From NCBI GenBank assembly GCA_040755725.1, contig JBFMAI010000030.1:62001-126000 (forward strand): DNA of 64,000 nucleotides. The letters are read 5' to 3'. The position numbers and the translations under genes are program-made. Below the pieces are notes generated by a model. That model had not been told where the DNA came from. It saw only the letters and a list, made by a program, of their open reading frames with translations, and did not search any database. Below are positions 26,072-35,858 of this stretch, piece after piece. The stretch is from JBFMAI01 sp040755725 (GTDB lineage Bacteria; Planctomycetota; Phycisphaerae; UBA1845; Fen-1342). Each line of letters starts with the position of its first letter. The stretch's first letter is position 1.

Positions 26072-26947
26072 TCATCTGCCGTCCGAAAGCCGTTCGATCG
26101 CCGGCATCAGGTAGCGGACAATCACCTGAATCTGCACCACGTTGAACGCGAAGTGCGCGAGAATCACCGCCGTCAGGCTCCGGGACCACAAGAACCCCAC
26201 GGCCAGGACGAGGCCGACGAAGAACACCTGGGCGATGCCCGCCACGCCCTGGTCGATGTGCAGCACGGCGAACACGGCGGTGGACGCCAGCACGGCGGCC
26301 GTCCAGGAGAGTCCGACGCGGCGGAGGTAGGGCAGGAGCAGGCCGCGGAACAGCACTTCCTCGTGAATCGCGACCGGCAACATGAGCAGGAGCGTGGCCG
26401 GCAGGCTGTGGATCGGCAGGAGCCCGAGGAACTCCTCGCGTTGGGCGAACTCGTGTTCGACACCCGGCAGGAGCGCCGCGAGCATGCTGATCACGATCAT
26501 CATCGCGGCCAACACGCCGTAGAGCGCTCCCAGGGTCGCCGCCCCGTGCAGGACCTGTCGGCCCAGGCGGTGGGGCTGGAGCCCGAAGGCGGCGGCGGGC
26601 ACGTGGTGGCGATAGACGAGGTAGGCCGCCAGCGACACCGCGAGTAGCGCGCCGAACCACTGGTGCGTGACGATTAGCCAGTTGAAATCGGGCAGTGCGG
26701 ACTCGGCCTCCGACCCGGCGGCGGACAGCCGGGCCGCCAACTCGAACCCGTGCGGCACGACGAGCCCGACGGTGACCACCAGGCCCAGGTCGAGGGCGGC
26801 CTGACGGCGCGACAAGTCCGACAGCGTGCGGGGATCGGGCGGCGGCGGGGCAGGTGGGGCCGCCGGCGGGGGTAGGGGCCGCGCAATCGGGCGGGCCGCG
26901 ACGATGTCCGTCGACGGGGCGGGGCCGTTTTCCGGGGCTGCACCCAT
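26072..26947 (-). CDS. CPBP-family intramembrane metalloprotease
   Basis: 291 residues. A Pro/Ala-rich cytoplasmic N-terminus (about 1-45) precedes seven or so membrane segments. The Abi/CPBP motifs are present: EEVLFR at 196-201, the His in FAVLHID, and HFAFN near the end. ATG 26947 has a GAGGGA site. Such proteins process membrane substrates (CAAX-type or otherwise); the substrate is unknown. The 238-base gap to the beta-CASP gene holds only GC-rich sequence with no recognised site. Confidence 0.9.
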   Translation of the reverse strand: MGAAPENGPAPSTDIVAARPIARPLPPPAAPPAPPPPDPRTLSDLSRRQAALDLGLVVTVGLVVPHGFELAARLSAAGSEAESALPDFNWLIVTHQWFGALLAVSLAAYLVYRHHVPAAAFGLQPHRLGRQVLHGAATLGALYGVLAAMMIVISMLAALLPGVEHEFAQREEFLGLLPIHSLPATLLLMLPVAIHEEVLFRGLLLPYLRRVGLSWTAAVLASTAVFAVLHIDQGVAGIAQVFFVGLVLAVGFLWSRSLTAVILAHFAFNVVQIQVIVRYLMPAIERLSDGR

Positions 26948-27156
26948 GTCGTCCCTCGCTGGGGCACACCGCGCCGCGGCGGTGGCGCCGGGTTGCCCCG
27001 GCCGCCGGGGATTGTAGCGAGGCGACCGCGCCGGCGTCGCCGGCACCTCGTCCCGCCGGGGGGTTTCCGCTATGCTACGCGGCCAATTGGTGCGGCGGGG
27101 CGGCGGCGCGCCGCCCCGCGTGGCGTTGATGCCGTCCGGCCCAGGGAGAGCACATC

Positions 27157-28680
27157 GTGTCCACCTCACCGTCGCCGAGTGCCGACCCCGCCGCTGTCTC
27201 CGGCGAGTTGCTCGGCCACCCGAAGGGGCTGTTTGTTCTGTTCAGCACGGAGCTGTGGGAGCGGTTCAGCTTCTACAGCATGAGGGGGATTCTGACGCTG
27301 TACATGGTCGGCGTGGTGCTGGCGCGGTTGGGTGACGAGGCCGCCAATGCGCGCGCCGATCAGATTTACGGCGCCTACCTGGGCTTCGTGTACTCGGCCA
27401 CGTTCATCGGGGGCATGTTGGCGGATCGGCTGCTCGGCCAGCGCCGCGCGATCTACATCGGCGGCTTCCTGATGTCGCTGGCCCAGTTCACGTTGATGAC
27501 GCACGGGCTGTTGACGAGATCAGGTAGCACCTTTGCCTATCTCGAACCGATGTTCTTCCTCGGACTCGCGCTGCTGGCCTGCGGCAACGGCTTCTTCAAG
27601 CCCAACATCTCGACCATCGTCGGCACGCTGTACACCCAACAGGACGCCCGGCGCGACAGCGCGTTCACGATCTTCTACGTCGGCATCAATATCGGCGCCG
27701 CGCTGTCCAGCTTCGCCAGCGGGGCGGGACAGAAGTGGGGCTGGTACATCGGATACATGCTGGCCGGCGTGGGCATGATTGTGTCGCTCATCATCTTCGC
27801 CTTCGGTCGGCGCTGGATCGCAGGTCGCGGACTGCCCCCCGCCGGCGCCCGTCTGCTGGGTGCCGGTCGCTTCGGTGTGCCCAACGTGGTGCCGTTGATC
27901 ATCGGTGTGCTTATCTTCCTGCCGTTGGCGGCCTACCTCATGTCGCGGCCGGAGTACGTCCAGGGGCTGGCGGTCATCATCGCGGTGCCCGTGCTGGCGT
28001 ATTTGCTGTTCGAGGCTTGGCGCTCGCCGCGCGAGGAGGGAGCGCGGATGATCGTCATCATCGTGTTGTGCATGTTCTCTATGCTGTTCTGGGGCTTCTT
28101 CGAGCTGGCCGGCAGCACGATCCAGCGCTTCGTCGACCAGAAGATGGACTTGACGGTGGGACCGTGGAAGCTCGAAGCGGCGTTCATCAACAACATCATC
28201 AACCCGGCCCTGATCGTGGCGATGGGGGTTTGGTTCTCCGCCGTCTGGGTTTGGCTGGATCGCCGCGGACTTGACCCATCCACCCCCGTCAAGTTCTCGC
28301 TCGGACTGCTCCAGCTCGGCTTGGGCTTCCTGGTCCTGTGGTGGGCGGCCGAACAGGCCGGCCCGACGGGCAAAGCCAGTGTGCTGTGGCTCGTCCTGGC
28401 CTACTTCGTGATTACCACCGGCGAGTTGTGCCTGTCCCCCATCGGACTATCGATGGTCACGAAGCTCGCGCCGGCGCGGCTGGTCGGCATGTTCATGGGC
28501 GTGTGGTTCCTTTCGTCCGCGATTGCCAACGTCCTGACCGGCGGAACGGTCGGCCCGATGACGCAGCGCTACGGTTTTGCCCAAGTTTTCCTCTGCATCG
28601 CCGGTCTGACCGGCGCCGCTGCCGTGCTGTTGTTCCTGCTGAGCCCGCTGCTGAAGCGCGGGATGCACGGGGTGAAGTAG
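27157..28680 (+). CDS. POT/PTR-family proton-dependent oligopeptide transporter
   Basis: 507 residues with about 12-14 membrane segments. The N-terminal signature ELWERFSFYSMRGILTLYMV contains the ExxERF motif used for proton coupling, and FYVGINIGAALSS matches the second POT signature. Imports di- or tripeptides with protons. GTG 27157 follows an AGGGAG ribosome site. It ends 13 bases from the convergent DUF4091 gene. Confidence 0.95.
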   Translation: MSTSPSPSADPAAVSGELLGHPKGLFVLFSTELWERFSFYSMRGILTLYMVGVVLARLGDEAANARADQIYGAYLGFVYSATFIGGMLADRLLGQRRAIYIGGFLMSLAQFTLMTHGLLTRSGSTFAYLEPMFFLGLALLACGNGFFKPNISTIVGTLYTQQDARRDSAFTIFYVGINIGAALSSFASGAGQKWGWYIGYMLAGVGMIVSLIIFAFGRRWIAGRGLPPAGARLLGAGRFGVPNVVPLIIGVLIFLPLAAYLMSRPEYVQGLAVIIAVPVLAYLLFEAWRSPREEGARMIVIIVLCMFSMLFWGFFELAGSTIQRFVDQKMDLTVGPWKLEAAFINNIINPALIVAMGVWFSAVWVWLDRRGLDPSTPVKFSLGLLQLGLGFLVLWWAAEQAGPTGKASVLWLVLAYFVITTGELCLSPIGLSMVTKLAPARLVGMFMGVWFLSSAIANVLTGGTVGPMTQRYGFAQVFLCIAGLTGAAAVLLFLLSPLLKRGMHGVK

Positions 28681-28693
28681 GCCGCCGCGGCCG

Positions 28694-31555
28694 TTACGGC
28701 CACAGCATGATGAGGTTGCCCAGGGTGGCCGGGAGGTAGCACGTCCCGCGGGCGCCGGACCACGACGAGTACTCCCCGCGGGCCGCGTCCAGCCGGGCGA
28801 CGTTGACGCCCCAGATACGTTGCCGCCGGGCCTCTACCGGAAACGCCGCCAGCGGCACCGCCAGCTCCACGATCCACGCCTCGCGCTCGACCGTGACGGC
28901 GACGCGGGCCCCGGACGGCCAGGGGAGCGACGGCCCCACCGGCGGCTCGGTGCGACACCCCTGCCGGGCGAGCAGCAAGCCGGTGGGCTTGATTTGCAGC
29001 GCGTACACGTCCTGCGGCGACCCCACCGGCTCACCGCGCGGGTCGATCAGGACCTCCACGACGTCTTGGCTCCAAGGCACGGCCCCGTCCACGGGAACGT
29101 CGTTGTTCGCTTGGCAGACGGGAGACTCCCCGGCCCGCAGCGTGCAGCGCACGCCCACGTAGACGTGCTCCTGGTCCATGGCGAAGAACGCCCGCGTTGC
29201 CCGTGCCGGTCCCTCCGCCGCCGCCCCATCCGGCGCCAGCCGGTTGAGCCGGAAGTCGCCGGCCGTGTTGTCGGCCGCCAGCGGCCAATCATCGAGCCGT
29301 CCGTCGATGCGGAGCGGACCGTCCACCCGCGGGCAGACGGCGACGGCGAGGCGGGCCGCCAGGCGCTGCGACGCGCCGCCCGCGGTCTCCAACGCCAACC
29401 CGAACGGGTACACCCCGTCGATGTTGTAGGCCAGCCCCGGCAGACTCAGCTCCAGGTGGACGGGTCGCCGCGCGCCGGGCGCAACATGAAACGCCGTCGG
29501 CGTGACGAGCTGCCACTCGGACGGCGGTGTGGGCAACTCCCAGCGTCCCTGCACGGGCCTCGCACCAAGGTTCTCGACGCGGCCGAGCAGGTGCGCGCGG
29601 AGCCCCGCCGCTTCGGGCGTGAGACGGATGCCCTCGAGCGTGGCGACGAGCCGGTCCCGCGGACCCAGCAGGACGCCCCAGCGGGTCAGGCTGTCGACCT
29701 GACGCTGCCGGGCGGCGGCGTCGGGCACGAACTCCGCCGCGAGCTCGTGCAGCATCAGCGCGTGGGCCAGGCGGAAGACCGCGGTTGAGCGGGGCCAGCC
29801 GGCGGGTTTGCCGTGCAGGAGGTTGTCGAGGGCGGCGTCGGTGCCGGCCCAGCGCACCATCTCCCCGGCCAGCTCGCGGGCCAACTGCGGCCGCCCGTTG
29901 ACTTCCAGCAGCCGCAGCAGCTCCACGTCTTGCAGCCCGAGCATCAGCCGCTTCAGCCGCACCGACGGCACGGGCCGGTCGCGCAGCCCATAGGGCTCCC
30001 CGGCGTGTACCAGACCCGCCGACAGCCACGGTCGCCCCAGCACGTCGCTCGCGGCCGGCGCGTCCAGGCGGGCCGCGTCCTCGACCCACACCCCCGCGGC
30101 TTCGTACCGGTACGCCAACCACGGCAAGGCGCGGGTATCGGCCGCCGGAGCCTCGATGGCCGGCGAACCGCTGTACGGCGGATACGCCGGCATCAGCCAC
30201 GTTTGCCGCCCGAGCTTGCGCTCGCGTGCCATGGCGTCGGGTTCGAACCACATCGCGGGGGGGGCCCAGATGCTGACGTCGGACAGGTCGATGCTCGGGG
30301 CATCGTGCCAGCCCAGGCCGCGCAGCGACTGCGCCGGCAGGTGCGCGATCACGGGCGTCGGCGTTTCACCCTGCCGGAGAATCGCGATCGCCCGACGGCA
30401 CCGCTCGACCCCCGCGGTCGTCAGCGGCCCCGGCGGGAGCGGGCGCAGGGCGGCGCGGTCGAGCCACCCGCGTTCGGCGAAGTGCCGCCGACATTCGCTC
30501 AGGTAGGCCCGCAGCACGCGGGCGTAGCGAGGCGAATCGAGCCCGCCGTGCCGCTCGGCCGCGGGGCAGGTCGCGGCGAGGGGCAGCGGCCAGAACTCCA
30601 GTCGCACGCCGTCGGCGAACGCCGTGCCGTCCAGCCAGCCGGCGACGAGCTGGTCGTAGTCGTCCCATTGCACCTCGACGGCGTTTTCACCGACGGATTG
30701 CAATTTGGGGAACGACGCCCAGAGCACGGGCGTAGTTCGATGCGCCTGGAACAACTGCATCGTTTCAGCCACGAGCCGGATCGCGGCCAAGTGGCCGGGA
30801 GAAGACGGCAGCAGCCGCGTCAGCTCCGGGGGTTGTCGCGGCCAGCGCAGGTGCGTCACCAGCAGGTCTGTCGGATCGACGCGGCAGACCACGGGCAAGC
30901 CGCGGCGGTCGGGGAGCGCGACGGGGAGCACGTTGACGCGGAGCCGGCAGGTGAACACGGGGGCCCCCGGGCCGGGAGGCGCCACTTCGACCAGTCCCAC
31001 GTACTCGCCCGGTCGGGCCGTGACCGGGATGTGTACGTCCAGCCAGACGATTTCGTTGCGGGCTTCAGACAGCGTCACGGGCCCGCCGCCTCGCGGCGCG
31101 TCCCACGGGACCAGGATGTCGGGGAAGAGCGTCGGGACGGCGGGGCGGCCGGTGTGGGGTGGGTACCAACTGCGGAACGACTCGACGCGGGCGTACTGGA
31201 CGCGATACCGGGTGGCGACATCGGCCGCCGTCAGCGTCCCGGACGGCCCGCGCAGGTCGCCGAGGCGCAGCTCGAACGGGCCCGCCGGCGGGGCCGACGT
31301 GCGCAGGACGACCTGGAAGGCGAGGGTCTCGTTTAGCGCCGCGTCCACGCGGACTTCGCCGCGCGACGCGGAGTAGATGTCGTTCTCGGGACTGGGCGGC
31401 GTGTCGACCGACAAGTCATCGTCGCCGCTGACGATCCAGACCGACACCGCGCGGGCGGGGCCGCCCGGCATGCAACCGGCGACCACCGTACACACAGCTA
31501 GGACGGCCAGCCCAGTCGCCGTGCGGCGGGCGGAATTGGCGGGGGCCCAGGTCAT
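28694..31555 (-). CDS. Secreted lipoprotein with DUF4091 and a C-terminal CBM9-like domain
   Basis: About 953 residues. The lipoprotein signal ends at Cys28 (TVVAGC). The central region, including QDVELLRLLEVNGRP, resembles DUF4091 proteins, which are glycoside-hydrolase-like. The last ~220 residues (VDGPLRIDGRLDDWPLA, VYVGVRCTL, WGVNVARLDA) resemble the carbohydrate-binding CBM9-like domain. Likely surface-bound and acting on a polysaccharide; no substrate can be named. Start 31555 is chosen because its ATG overlaps the TGA of the gene before it. Confidence 0.78.
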   Translation of the reverse strand: MTWAPANSARRTATGLAVLAVCTVVAGCMPGGPARAVSVWIVSGDDDLSVDTPPSPENDIYSASRGEVRVDAALNETLAFQVVLRTSAPPAGPFELRLGDLRGPSGTLTAADVATRYRVQYARVESFRSWYPPHTGRPAVPTLFPDILVPWDAPRGGGPVTLSEARNEIVWLDVHIPVTARPGEYVGLVEVAPPGPGAPVFTCRLRVNVLPVALPDRRGLPVVCRVDPTDLLVTHLRWPRQPPELTRLLPSSPGHLAAIRLVAETMQLFQAHRTTPVLWASFPKLQSVGENAVEVQWDDYDQLVAGWLDGTAFADGVRLEFWPLPLAATCPAAERHGGLDSPRYARVLRAYLSECRRHFAERGWLDRAALRPLPPGPLTTAGVERCRRAIAILRQGETPTPVIAHLPAQSLRGLGWHDAPSIDLSDVSIWAPPAMWFEPDAMARERKLGRQTWLMPAYPPYSGSPAIEAPAADTRALPWLAYRYEAAGVWVEDAARLDAPAASDVLGRPWLSAGLVHAGEPYGLRDRPVPSVRLKRLMLGLQDVELLRLLEVNGRPQLARELAGEMVRWAGTDAALDNLLHGKPAGWPRSTAVFRLAHALMLHELAAEFVPDAAARQRQVDSLTRWGVLLGPRDRLVATLEGIRLTPEAAGLRAHLLGRVENLGARPVQGRWELPTPPSEWQLVTPTAFHVAPGARRPVHLELSLPGLAYNIDGVYPFGLALETAGGASQRLAARLAVAVCPRVDGPLRIDGRLDDWPLAADNTAGDFRLNRLAPDGAAAEGPARATRAFFAMDQEHVYVGVRCTLRAGESPVCQANNDVPVDGAVPWSQDVVEVLIDPRGEPVGSPQDVYALQIKPTGLLLARQGCRTEPPVGPSLPWPSGARVAVTVEREAWIVELAVPLAAFPVEARRQRIWGVNVARLDAARGEYSSWSGARGTCYLPATLGNLIMLWP

Positions 31556-32586
31556 CGCGGCTCGGGCCATCCCTGCACCTGGTAGAGCTTGCGTGGCGAC
31601 TCGGGGTGGCCGGTGCGCGCCGCGAGGTAGATCGTCTCCAGCAGCGCGCTGACCGCCAGGTGCCGTTCCAACGGCAGCGTCGCCCGTTCGCGCGCCCCGC
31701 TGCGCAGGACTTCGGCGAAGCGCATCAGCTCATCGGCCAGATAGTCGCCCGGCAGCGGCCGGCGCTCCGGCGTGGGCCGGTCCACCCGCTCCAGCCGCAC
31801 CTCGTCCGCCGTCAGCATCACCGTCGCCGTCGGGCTGTGGTGGACAAGCTGCTGTTCAAATGGCGGCAGGTCCCACGCGGCGGTGACGACGGCGTGCCCG
31901 CCGCCGGCGTAGTGGAGGATCGCCGCGGCGGCGTCCTCCGTTTCGCGGGGTCCGCCGCTGGCGCCCTTGCGGAAACGGGCCGCGGCCCCGACGACGAGAT
32001 CGGGCAGGCCGCGGAGAGCAACCAGGGCTTCCAGCAGGGCGTAAGCAGCCTGCGCCAGCGCCCCCCCGGCCGCCTGGCCTGCGCGGGCTTGGCGGGCGTC
32101 GGCGGGTGGACCGGGTGCCGCGGCCCGCAGGTCGGAGTAAACCGGAGCGAAGTCCGTTGGCCAGTCCAGTTCGTGCCACACATGGTCCAGCACGTATTCC
32201 CACCACGATGCGACACGGTGGACCGTCGGCGACTGCTTGGCCTGTGTCACCATCTCCGTCGCGGCGGCGAAGTTGGCCGCCAGCGGCGGGGGCCGCCACA
32301 CGTGCAGCCCGCGCTCCGCCGCCAACGCGGCCAGTTCCAAGTCTTGCCGGGTGGAAGCGGCCAGCAGCACGGCCTCCAGGCCGGGTTGCGAAAGGAGCTG
32401 GCGCGGGTCGTCGAACCGCGGCACATCCGCCAGGTTGCCCGGCGCCGCGGTCCCGGCCAGACCCAGCGGCTGGAGCATCAGGCAGGCGTCCGCCGCCGCG
32501 AGCAGTGCGTCGCCGGTCGCGGCGTCGGCAATGAGTCCGACGCGGACCGGACCCTGGGGCTTGTGCTCGTTGTCTGTCGTGGGCAT
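31552..32586 (-). CDS. Gfo/Idh/MocA-like protein with degenerate cofactor and active-site motifs
   Basis: 344 residues with the fold pattern of Gfo/Idh/MocA sugar dehydrogenases (AALAAERGLHVW...). The usual GxGxxG at the nucleotide fold is replaced by VGLIADAATG, and the EKP motif carrying the catalytic Lys is replaced by WRPPPL at 97-102. It may therefore be a non-catalytic or binding member. Its stop overlaps the start of the DUF4091 lipoprotein, so the two are co-translated. Confidence 0.72.
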   Translation of the reverse strand: MPTTDNEHKPQGPVRVGLIADAATGDALLAAADACLMLQPLGLAGTAAPGNLADVPRFDDPRQLLSQPGLEAVLLAASTRQDLELAALAAERGLHVWRPPPLAANFAAATEMVTQAKQSPTVHRVASWWEYVLDHVWHELDWPTDFAPVYSDLRAAAPGPPADARQARAGQAAGGALAQAAYALLEALVALRGLPDLVVGAAARFRKGASGGPRETEDAAAAILHYAGGGHAVVTAAWDLPPFEQQLVHHSPTATVMLTADEVRLERVDRPTPERRPLPGDYLADELMRFAEVLRSGARERATLPLERHLAVSALLETIYLAARTGHPESPRKLYQVQGWPEPR

Positions 32587-32812
32587 CGGCGTATGATACG
32601 GGGCCGCGCGTCGCGTGTCGGCGTACTATCCCATGCGGCGCGGGAGCCACGGGGCGTTCGGGCCTCGGGGTTGGCGCCGCCGGGCGACATTGTGTGCCGG
32701 GCGGTGGGTTCGTGCCACCGCCTCCCGCGGGGTGGCGTCCCCCGGACAACGCGGCGTGCTTACGGCATCGAACGCCGTGCGGTCCGCAGCGGCCCGCCAG
32801 AAAGGACGGACC

Positions 32813-33748
32813 ATGACCCACAACCCCGCTGCCATTCGTCAGACCGACCTGCCGGAGCTCGTCAACCGGGGCAAGGTGCGTGATCTCTACCGGCTGGGGG
32901 GCCGGATGATGATCGTGGCGACGGACCGCATTTCGGCCTTTGACGTGGTGATGAACGAGCCCGTCCCGGGCAAGGGCGTCCTGCTCACGCAGATGTCGCG
33001 CTATTGGCTCGACACCCTGCCCGCGTGCCGCCCGCACCACCTCGAATACGTCGTGGATGACGAGCACGTCCCCGACGGCTACGCCCGGTACCTCGACCAG
33101 CTCCGCGGTCGGGCGATGGTCGTCAAACGCGTGGACATCCTGCCGGTCGAGTGCATCGTCCGCGGCTACATCGCCGGCAGCGGATGGAAGGAATACCAAG
33201 CCGCCGGGACCGTTTGCGGCGTGCGCCTGCCCGCGGGGTTGCAGCGCGGGCAGAAGCTGCCCGAGCCGATCTTCACGCCGTCCACCAAGGCCGCGATCGG
33301 ACACGATGAGAACATCTCGTTCGATCAGGCGTGCATGGTCGTGAGCGAGTTCCTGGCCCGCAAGCGAGGCTTGCGCCCGGGCGGGCCGGAACTGATGGCG
33401 ACGGTGCGGCAACGTACGCTCGACATTTATCGGCAGGCCGCGCGCCACGCCGAGCAACGCGGCATTCTTCTGGCCGACACGAAGTTCGAGTTCGGGCTGT
33501 ACGACGGCGAGCTGCTGCTGGCCGACGAGGTCCTCACGCCCGATTCGTCGCGTTTCTGGCCCGCCGAGCAGTACCGCGTGGGGCAGGAGCTGCCCAACTA
33601 CGACAAGCAGGTCTTGCGCGACTACCTGGAGTCAACCGGCTGGAACAAGCAGCCCCCGCCGCCGCCGGTGCCCGCGGACGTTCTGGCCGAGACCCGCCGG
33701 CGATACGAAGAAGTCTATCGACGCTTGAGCGCACCCGCTGTCGCCTAA
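32813..33748 (+). CDS. purC: Phosphoribosylaminoimidazole-succinocarboxamide synthase (SAICAR synthetase)
   Basis: Purine biosynthesis: ligates aspartate to CAIR using ATP. 311 residues, the larger SAICAR synthetase form. Landmarks are NRGKVRDLY, ATDRISAFDVVM, RGYIAGSGWKEY, and TKFEFGLYDGELLLADEVLTPDSSR near the end. ATG 32813 has an AAAGGA site. No other purine gene is adjacent. Confidence 0.96.
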   Translation: MTHNPAAIRQTDLPELVNRGKVRDLYRLGGRMMIVATDRISAFDVVMNEPVPGKGVLLTQMSRYWLDTLPACRPHHLEYVVDDEHVPDGYARYLDQLRGRAMVVKRVDILPVECIVRGYIAGSGWKEYQAAGTVCGVRLPAGLQRGQKLPEPIFTPSTKAAIGHDENISFDQACMVVSEFLARKRGLRPGGPELMATVRQRTLDIYRQAARHAEQRGILLADTKFEFGLYDGELLLADEVLTPDSSRFWPAEQYRVGQELPNYDKQVLRDYLESTGWNKQPPPPPVPADVLAETRRRYEEVYRRLSAPAVA

Positions 33749-33772
33749 AGGCGCGTTGGCGATCGTGCAATA

Positions 33773-33836
33773 CAGGAGGCCGAGGCTCCTGCCGAGCCGC
33801 GGCTCGCCAGGAGGCTCGCCCTCCCATTCGGGGCTC
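33773..33836. repeat. Dispersed repeat (GAGCCGCGGCTCGCC family), copy 2
   Basis: AGGCCGAGGCTCCTGCCGAG followed by CCGCGGCTCGCCAGGAGG, then CTCGCCCTCCC, all shared with 10089-10168; both copies are preceded by GATCGTGC. It lies between purC and the convergent CoA-binding gene. Confidence 0.7.
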
Positions 33837-33878
33837 CGTCTTCCTGAATGCCCATTTGGGGCGGGGGCGCCACGGGGG

Positions 33879-34256
33879 TCAGTCCTCGTCCGCGTCGGGC
33901 CGCTCGCCGATGGCGACGATGGCGCAGGCGCAGATGGGGTCGAGCCCGAGGCGTTGCGCTTCGGCGAGCAACTCGTCGCTCTCGGCCCCCGGGTTCACGT
34001 AGAACTCGTCCGGCTTGGCTGCGGCGATCGCCGGCAACAGCGTGAGCCCCACGGCCGGCGGCAGGTACAAGAGCACGCGGTTGATCCGCACGGGGATGTC
34101 GGCCAACGAACGGTAGCAGATCACCCCTTCGATCTCGCCGCCACGCGGGTTGATCGGGTACACCGCCCAGCCGCGCCGCAGATAGGTGCGAACGGCCTTG
34201 TTGCCGAACTTGTGCCGATCGGTGGATGCTCCGAGAATGGCCACGGTCGGCGGCAT
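33879..34256 (-). CDS. CoA-binding domain protein (YccU-like)
   Basis: 125 residues with a Rossmann-like CoA-binding fold. VAILGASTDRHKFGNKA, YPINPRGGEIEG and YVNPGAESDELL match the CoA_binding_2 pattern of succinyl-CoA synthetase-like small proteins. ATG 34256 has a GGAGA site. Its exact role is unknown. Confidence 0.88.
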   Translation of the reverse strand: MPPTVAILGASTDRHKFGNKAVRTYLRRGWAVYPINPRGGEIEGVICYRSLADIPVRINRVLLYLPPAVGLTLLPAIAAAKPDEFYVNPGAESDELLAEAQRLGLDPICACAIVAIGERPDADED

Positions 34257-34259
34257 GGT

Positions 34260-34607
34260 TTATCTCCGGGTGGGCGAAGAAGGGGGCGCAGACGGCCACG
34301 TCCGGTCCGACGGTTGGTAGCGCGGCGAGACGGCCACGTAGGGGCGGCCGAGCAGCTTCTTGGCCAGCACGACCTCACCCATGTCGTTGCCTTCCAGGCG
34401 GTGCCCGACATATTGGAGCAGATACCCCGCCGTCAGCAGGACGGCCGGCCGCCACCACAGGTCCCACCGCCACTGGGCGAGCTGGACCAGGGCCAGCACG
34501 ACGGCGGCCACCGCCAGCGGGATACCGACGTAGTGCAGCCCGCGCGACACGGGGTGCTGGTGGCGTTCGAGCCAGTTTCGCAGCCAGGCGGGGCGGTGGG
34601 GGGTCAC
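34260..34607 (-). CDS. DUF962 / Mpo1-like membrane protein
   Basis: 115 residues. The pattern HQHPVSRGLHYVGIPL with later YVGHRLEGND fits DUF962, related to yeast Mpo1, a 2-hydroxy fatty-acid dioxygenase. Two hydrophobic segments. Starts at GTG 34607 and lies 3 bases upstream of the CoA-binding gene. A lipid role is only by family. Confidence 0.65.
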   Translation of the reverse strand: MTPHRPAWLRNWLERHQHPVSRGLHYVGIPLAVAAVVLALVQLAQWRWDLWWRPAVLLTAGYLLQYVGHRLEGNDMGEVVLAKKLLGRPYVAVSPRYQPSDRTWPSAPPSSPTRR

Positions 34608-34703
34608 GCGGGCGATGATAGCCGGGGGCGGTCGGCAAGTCTTGCCGCCGGGCTTCAGCGGTCCCCGCCAAGTCCCGATAAGTCAGGCAGTCGGAGGCCG
34701 GCC

Positions 34704-35336
34704 ATGATTGTGACACTCGATGGTCAGCGCGTGGACGAGTCGTTTCGGCCGGGGTGCAAGCTCCAGGCCGTGGTCGATCAAGTCCGCAGCCACATGTCGT
34801 CCGCCAAACGCATCATCGTATCGGTCGCCGTCAACGGCGAGCGACTGGATGATGATGTCTTGACGGAGACGCTGGAGCGACCCGTTGAGAGCGACGCCCA
34901 GGTGGACCTGGAGTCGTCGGAGCCCGCGGAGCTCGTCGAGCGCGCATTTCGCGGGCTGGCCGAGAGCTTCAGCCAGGCCGCCGACGGCATCGACCCCATG
35001 GCCGACGGCCTCAAGAGCTCCGATCCCACCCGGGCGATGCACGACGTCGGCGATTTCGTTACGCTGTGGCAGACCGCGTACCGGGCCATCGCCCAGTGCA
35101 GCGGGCTGCTGAATCGGGACCTGACGGCGTGCGAGTTCGAGGGGCAGCCGGTGATCCAGTGCATCGCCACGCTGGTCGATCGGCTCTCCGAGCTGCGCGG
35201 GGCCCTCGAGGCCCGCGACATGGTGCTGTTGGCCGACCTGGTCCGCTATGAGCTCCAGCCCCTGGCGCGGTCCTGGCAGGCGCTGCTGATCAGCCTGGCC
35301 GAACAGGTGCAAGCGCCCGCCGCCCAGCCCTCCTGA
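34704..35336 (+). CDS. Conserved hypothetical cytoplasmic protein
   Basis: 210 residues, no signal or membrane segment. The N-terminus (MIVTLDGQRVDESFRPGCKL, then IIVSVAVNGERLDDD) looks like a small beta-rich domain. The remainder is helical and Leu/Ala-rich (AHDVGDFVTLWQTAYR-type, LVDRLSELRGALEARD). GGAGG site upstream. Not recognised. Confidence 0.65.
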   Translation: MIVTLDGQRVDESFRPGCKLQAVVDQVRSHMSSAKRIIVSVAVNGERLDDDVLTETLERPVESDAQVDLESSEPAELVERAFRGLAESFSQAADGIDPMADGLKSSDPTRAMHDVGDFVTLWQTAYRAIAQCSGLLNRDLTACEFEGQPVIQCIATLVDRLSELRGALEARDMVLLADLVRYELQPLARSWQALLISLAEQVQAPAAQPS

Positions 35337-35337
35337 A

Positions 35338-35796
35338 TCACCGCGCCGCCACCGCCACAATCAGAGCGTCGCCGCCGTCCAGGGCCCAGCCCCCCTGCAA
35401 CTGGAACTTCGCCGCCTCGAGCGTGACCGTGGCGTTGTATTGCCGCTGGTCGCCTTTCAGCACTTCTACCTGGAGCGTGACGCGCCGGCCGTCGTGCTTC
35501 TGCGGCGTAACGCGGGCCTGGTAGTCGCCGACGAGGGCGGTGCTGAACGCCTTGCCGAGGTCGGCCTTGCCCGTGGACCGTTTTTCCAGCTTGAAGCCGG
35601 TGTACTTGAACTGCTTCTTGAGCTGCTCAGCGATGGTCCGCAGCTCGGGCGAGATATCACTGTTCTTCGTCGTGGCGCGGATCGTCCAGACCTGGAGGTC
35701 CGCCGACTTGCGGTCGTCCTGTTGCCCGAAGCCGGCGGCGGCCCCCCACAGGCCCAGGGCGATCATCAGCATGGCGCATCCGGTGCGTGGGGACAT
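35338..35796 (-). CDS. Secreted hypothetical protein
   Basis: 152 residues with an N-terminal signal (CAMLMIALGLWGAAAGFGQ). The mature part (ELRTIAEQLKKQFKYTGFKL and VTLQVEVLKGDQRQYNATVT) suggests a mixed alpha/beta periplasmic domain. AGGAGG lies 7 bases before ATG 35796. It is downstream of the ECF sigma/anti-sigma pair on the same strand, with a repeat in the gap, so it may belong to that locus. Not recognised. Confidence 0.7.
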   Translation of the reverse strand: MSPRTGCAMLMIALGLWGAAAGFGQQDDRKSADLQVWTIRATTKNSDISPELRTIAEQLKKQFKYTGFKLEKRSTGKADLGKAFSTALVGDYQARVTPQKHDGRRVTLQVEVLKGDQRQYNATVTLEAAKFQLQGGWALDGGDALIVAVAAR

Positions 35797-35858
35797 CGTG
35801 CATCCTCCTGATTGGTACCGTGACCGTGGTCGCGCGCGCCACACAGGCATCCGCGTGA

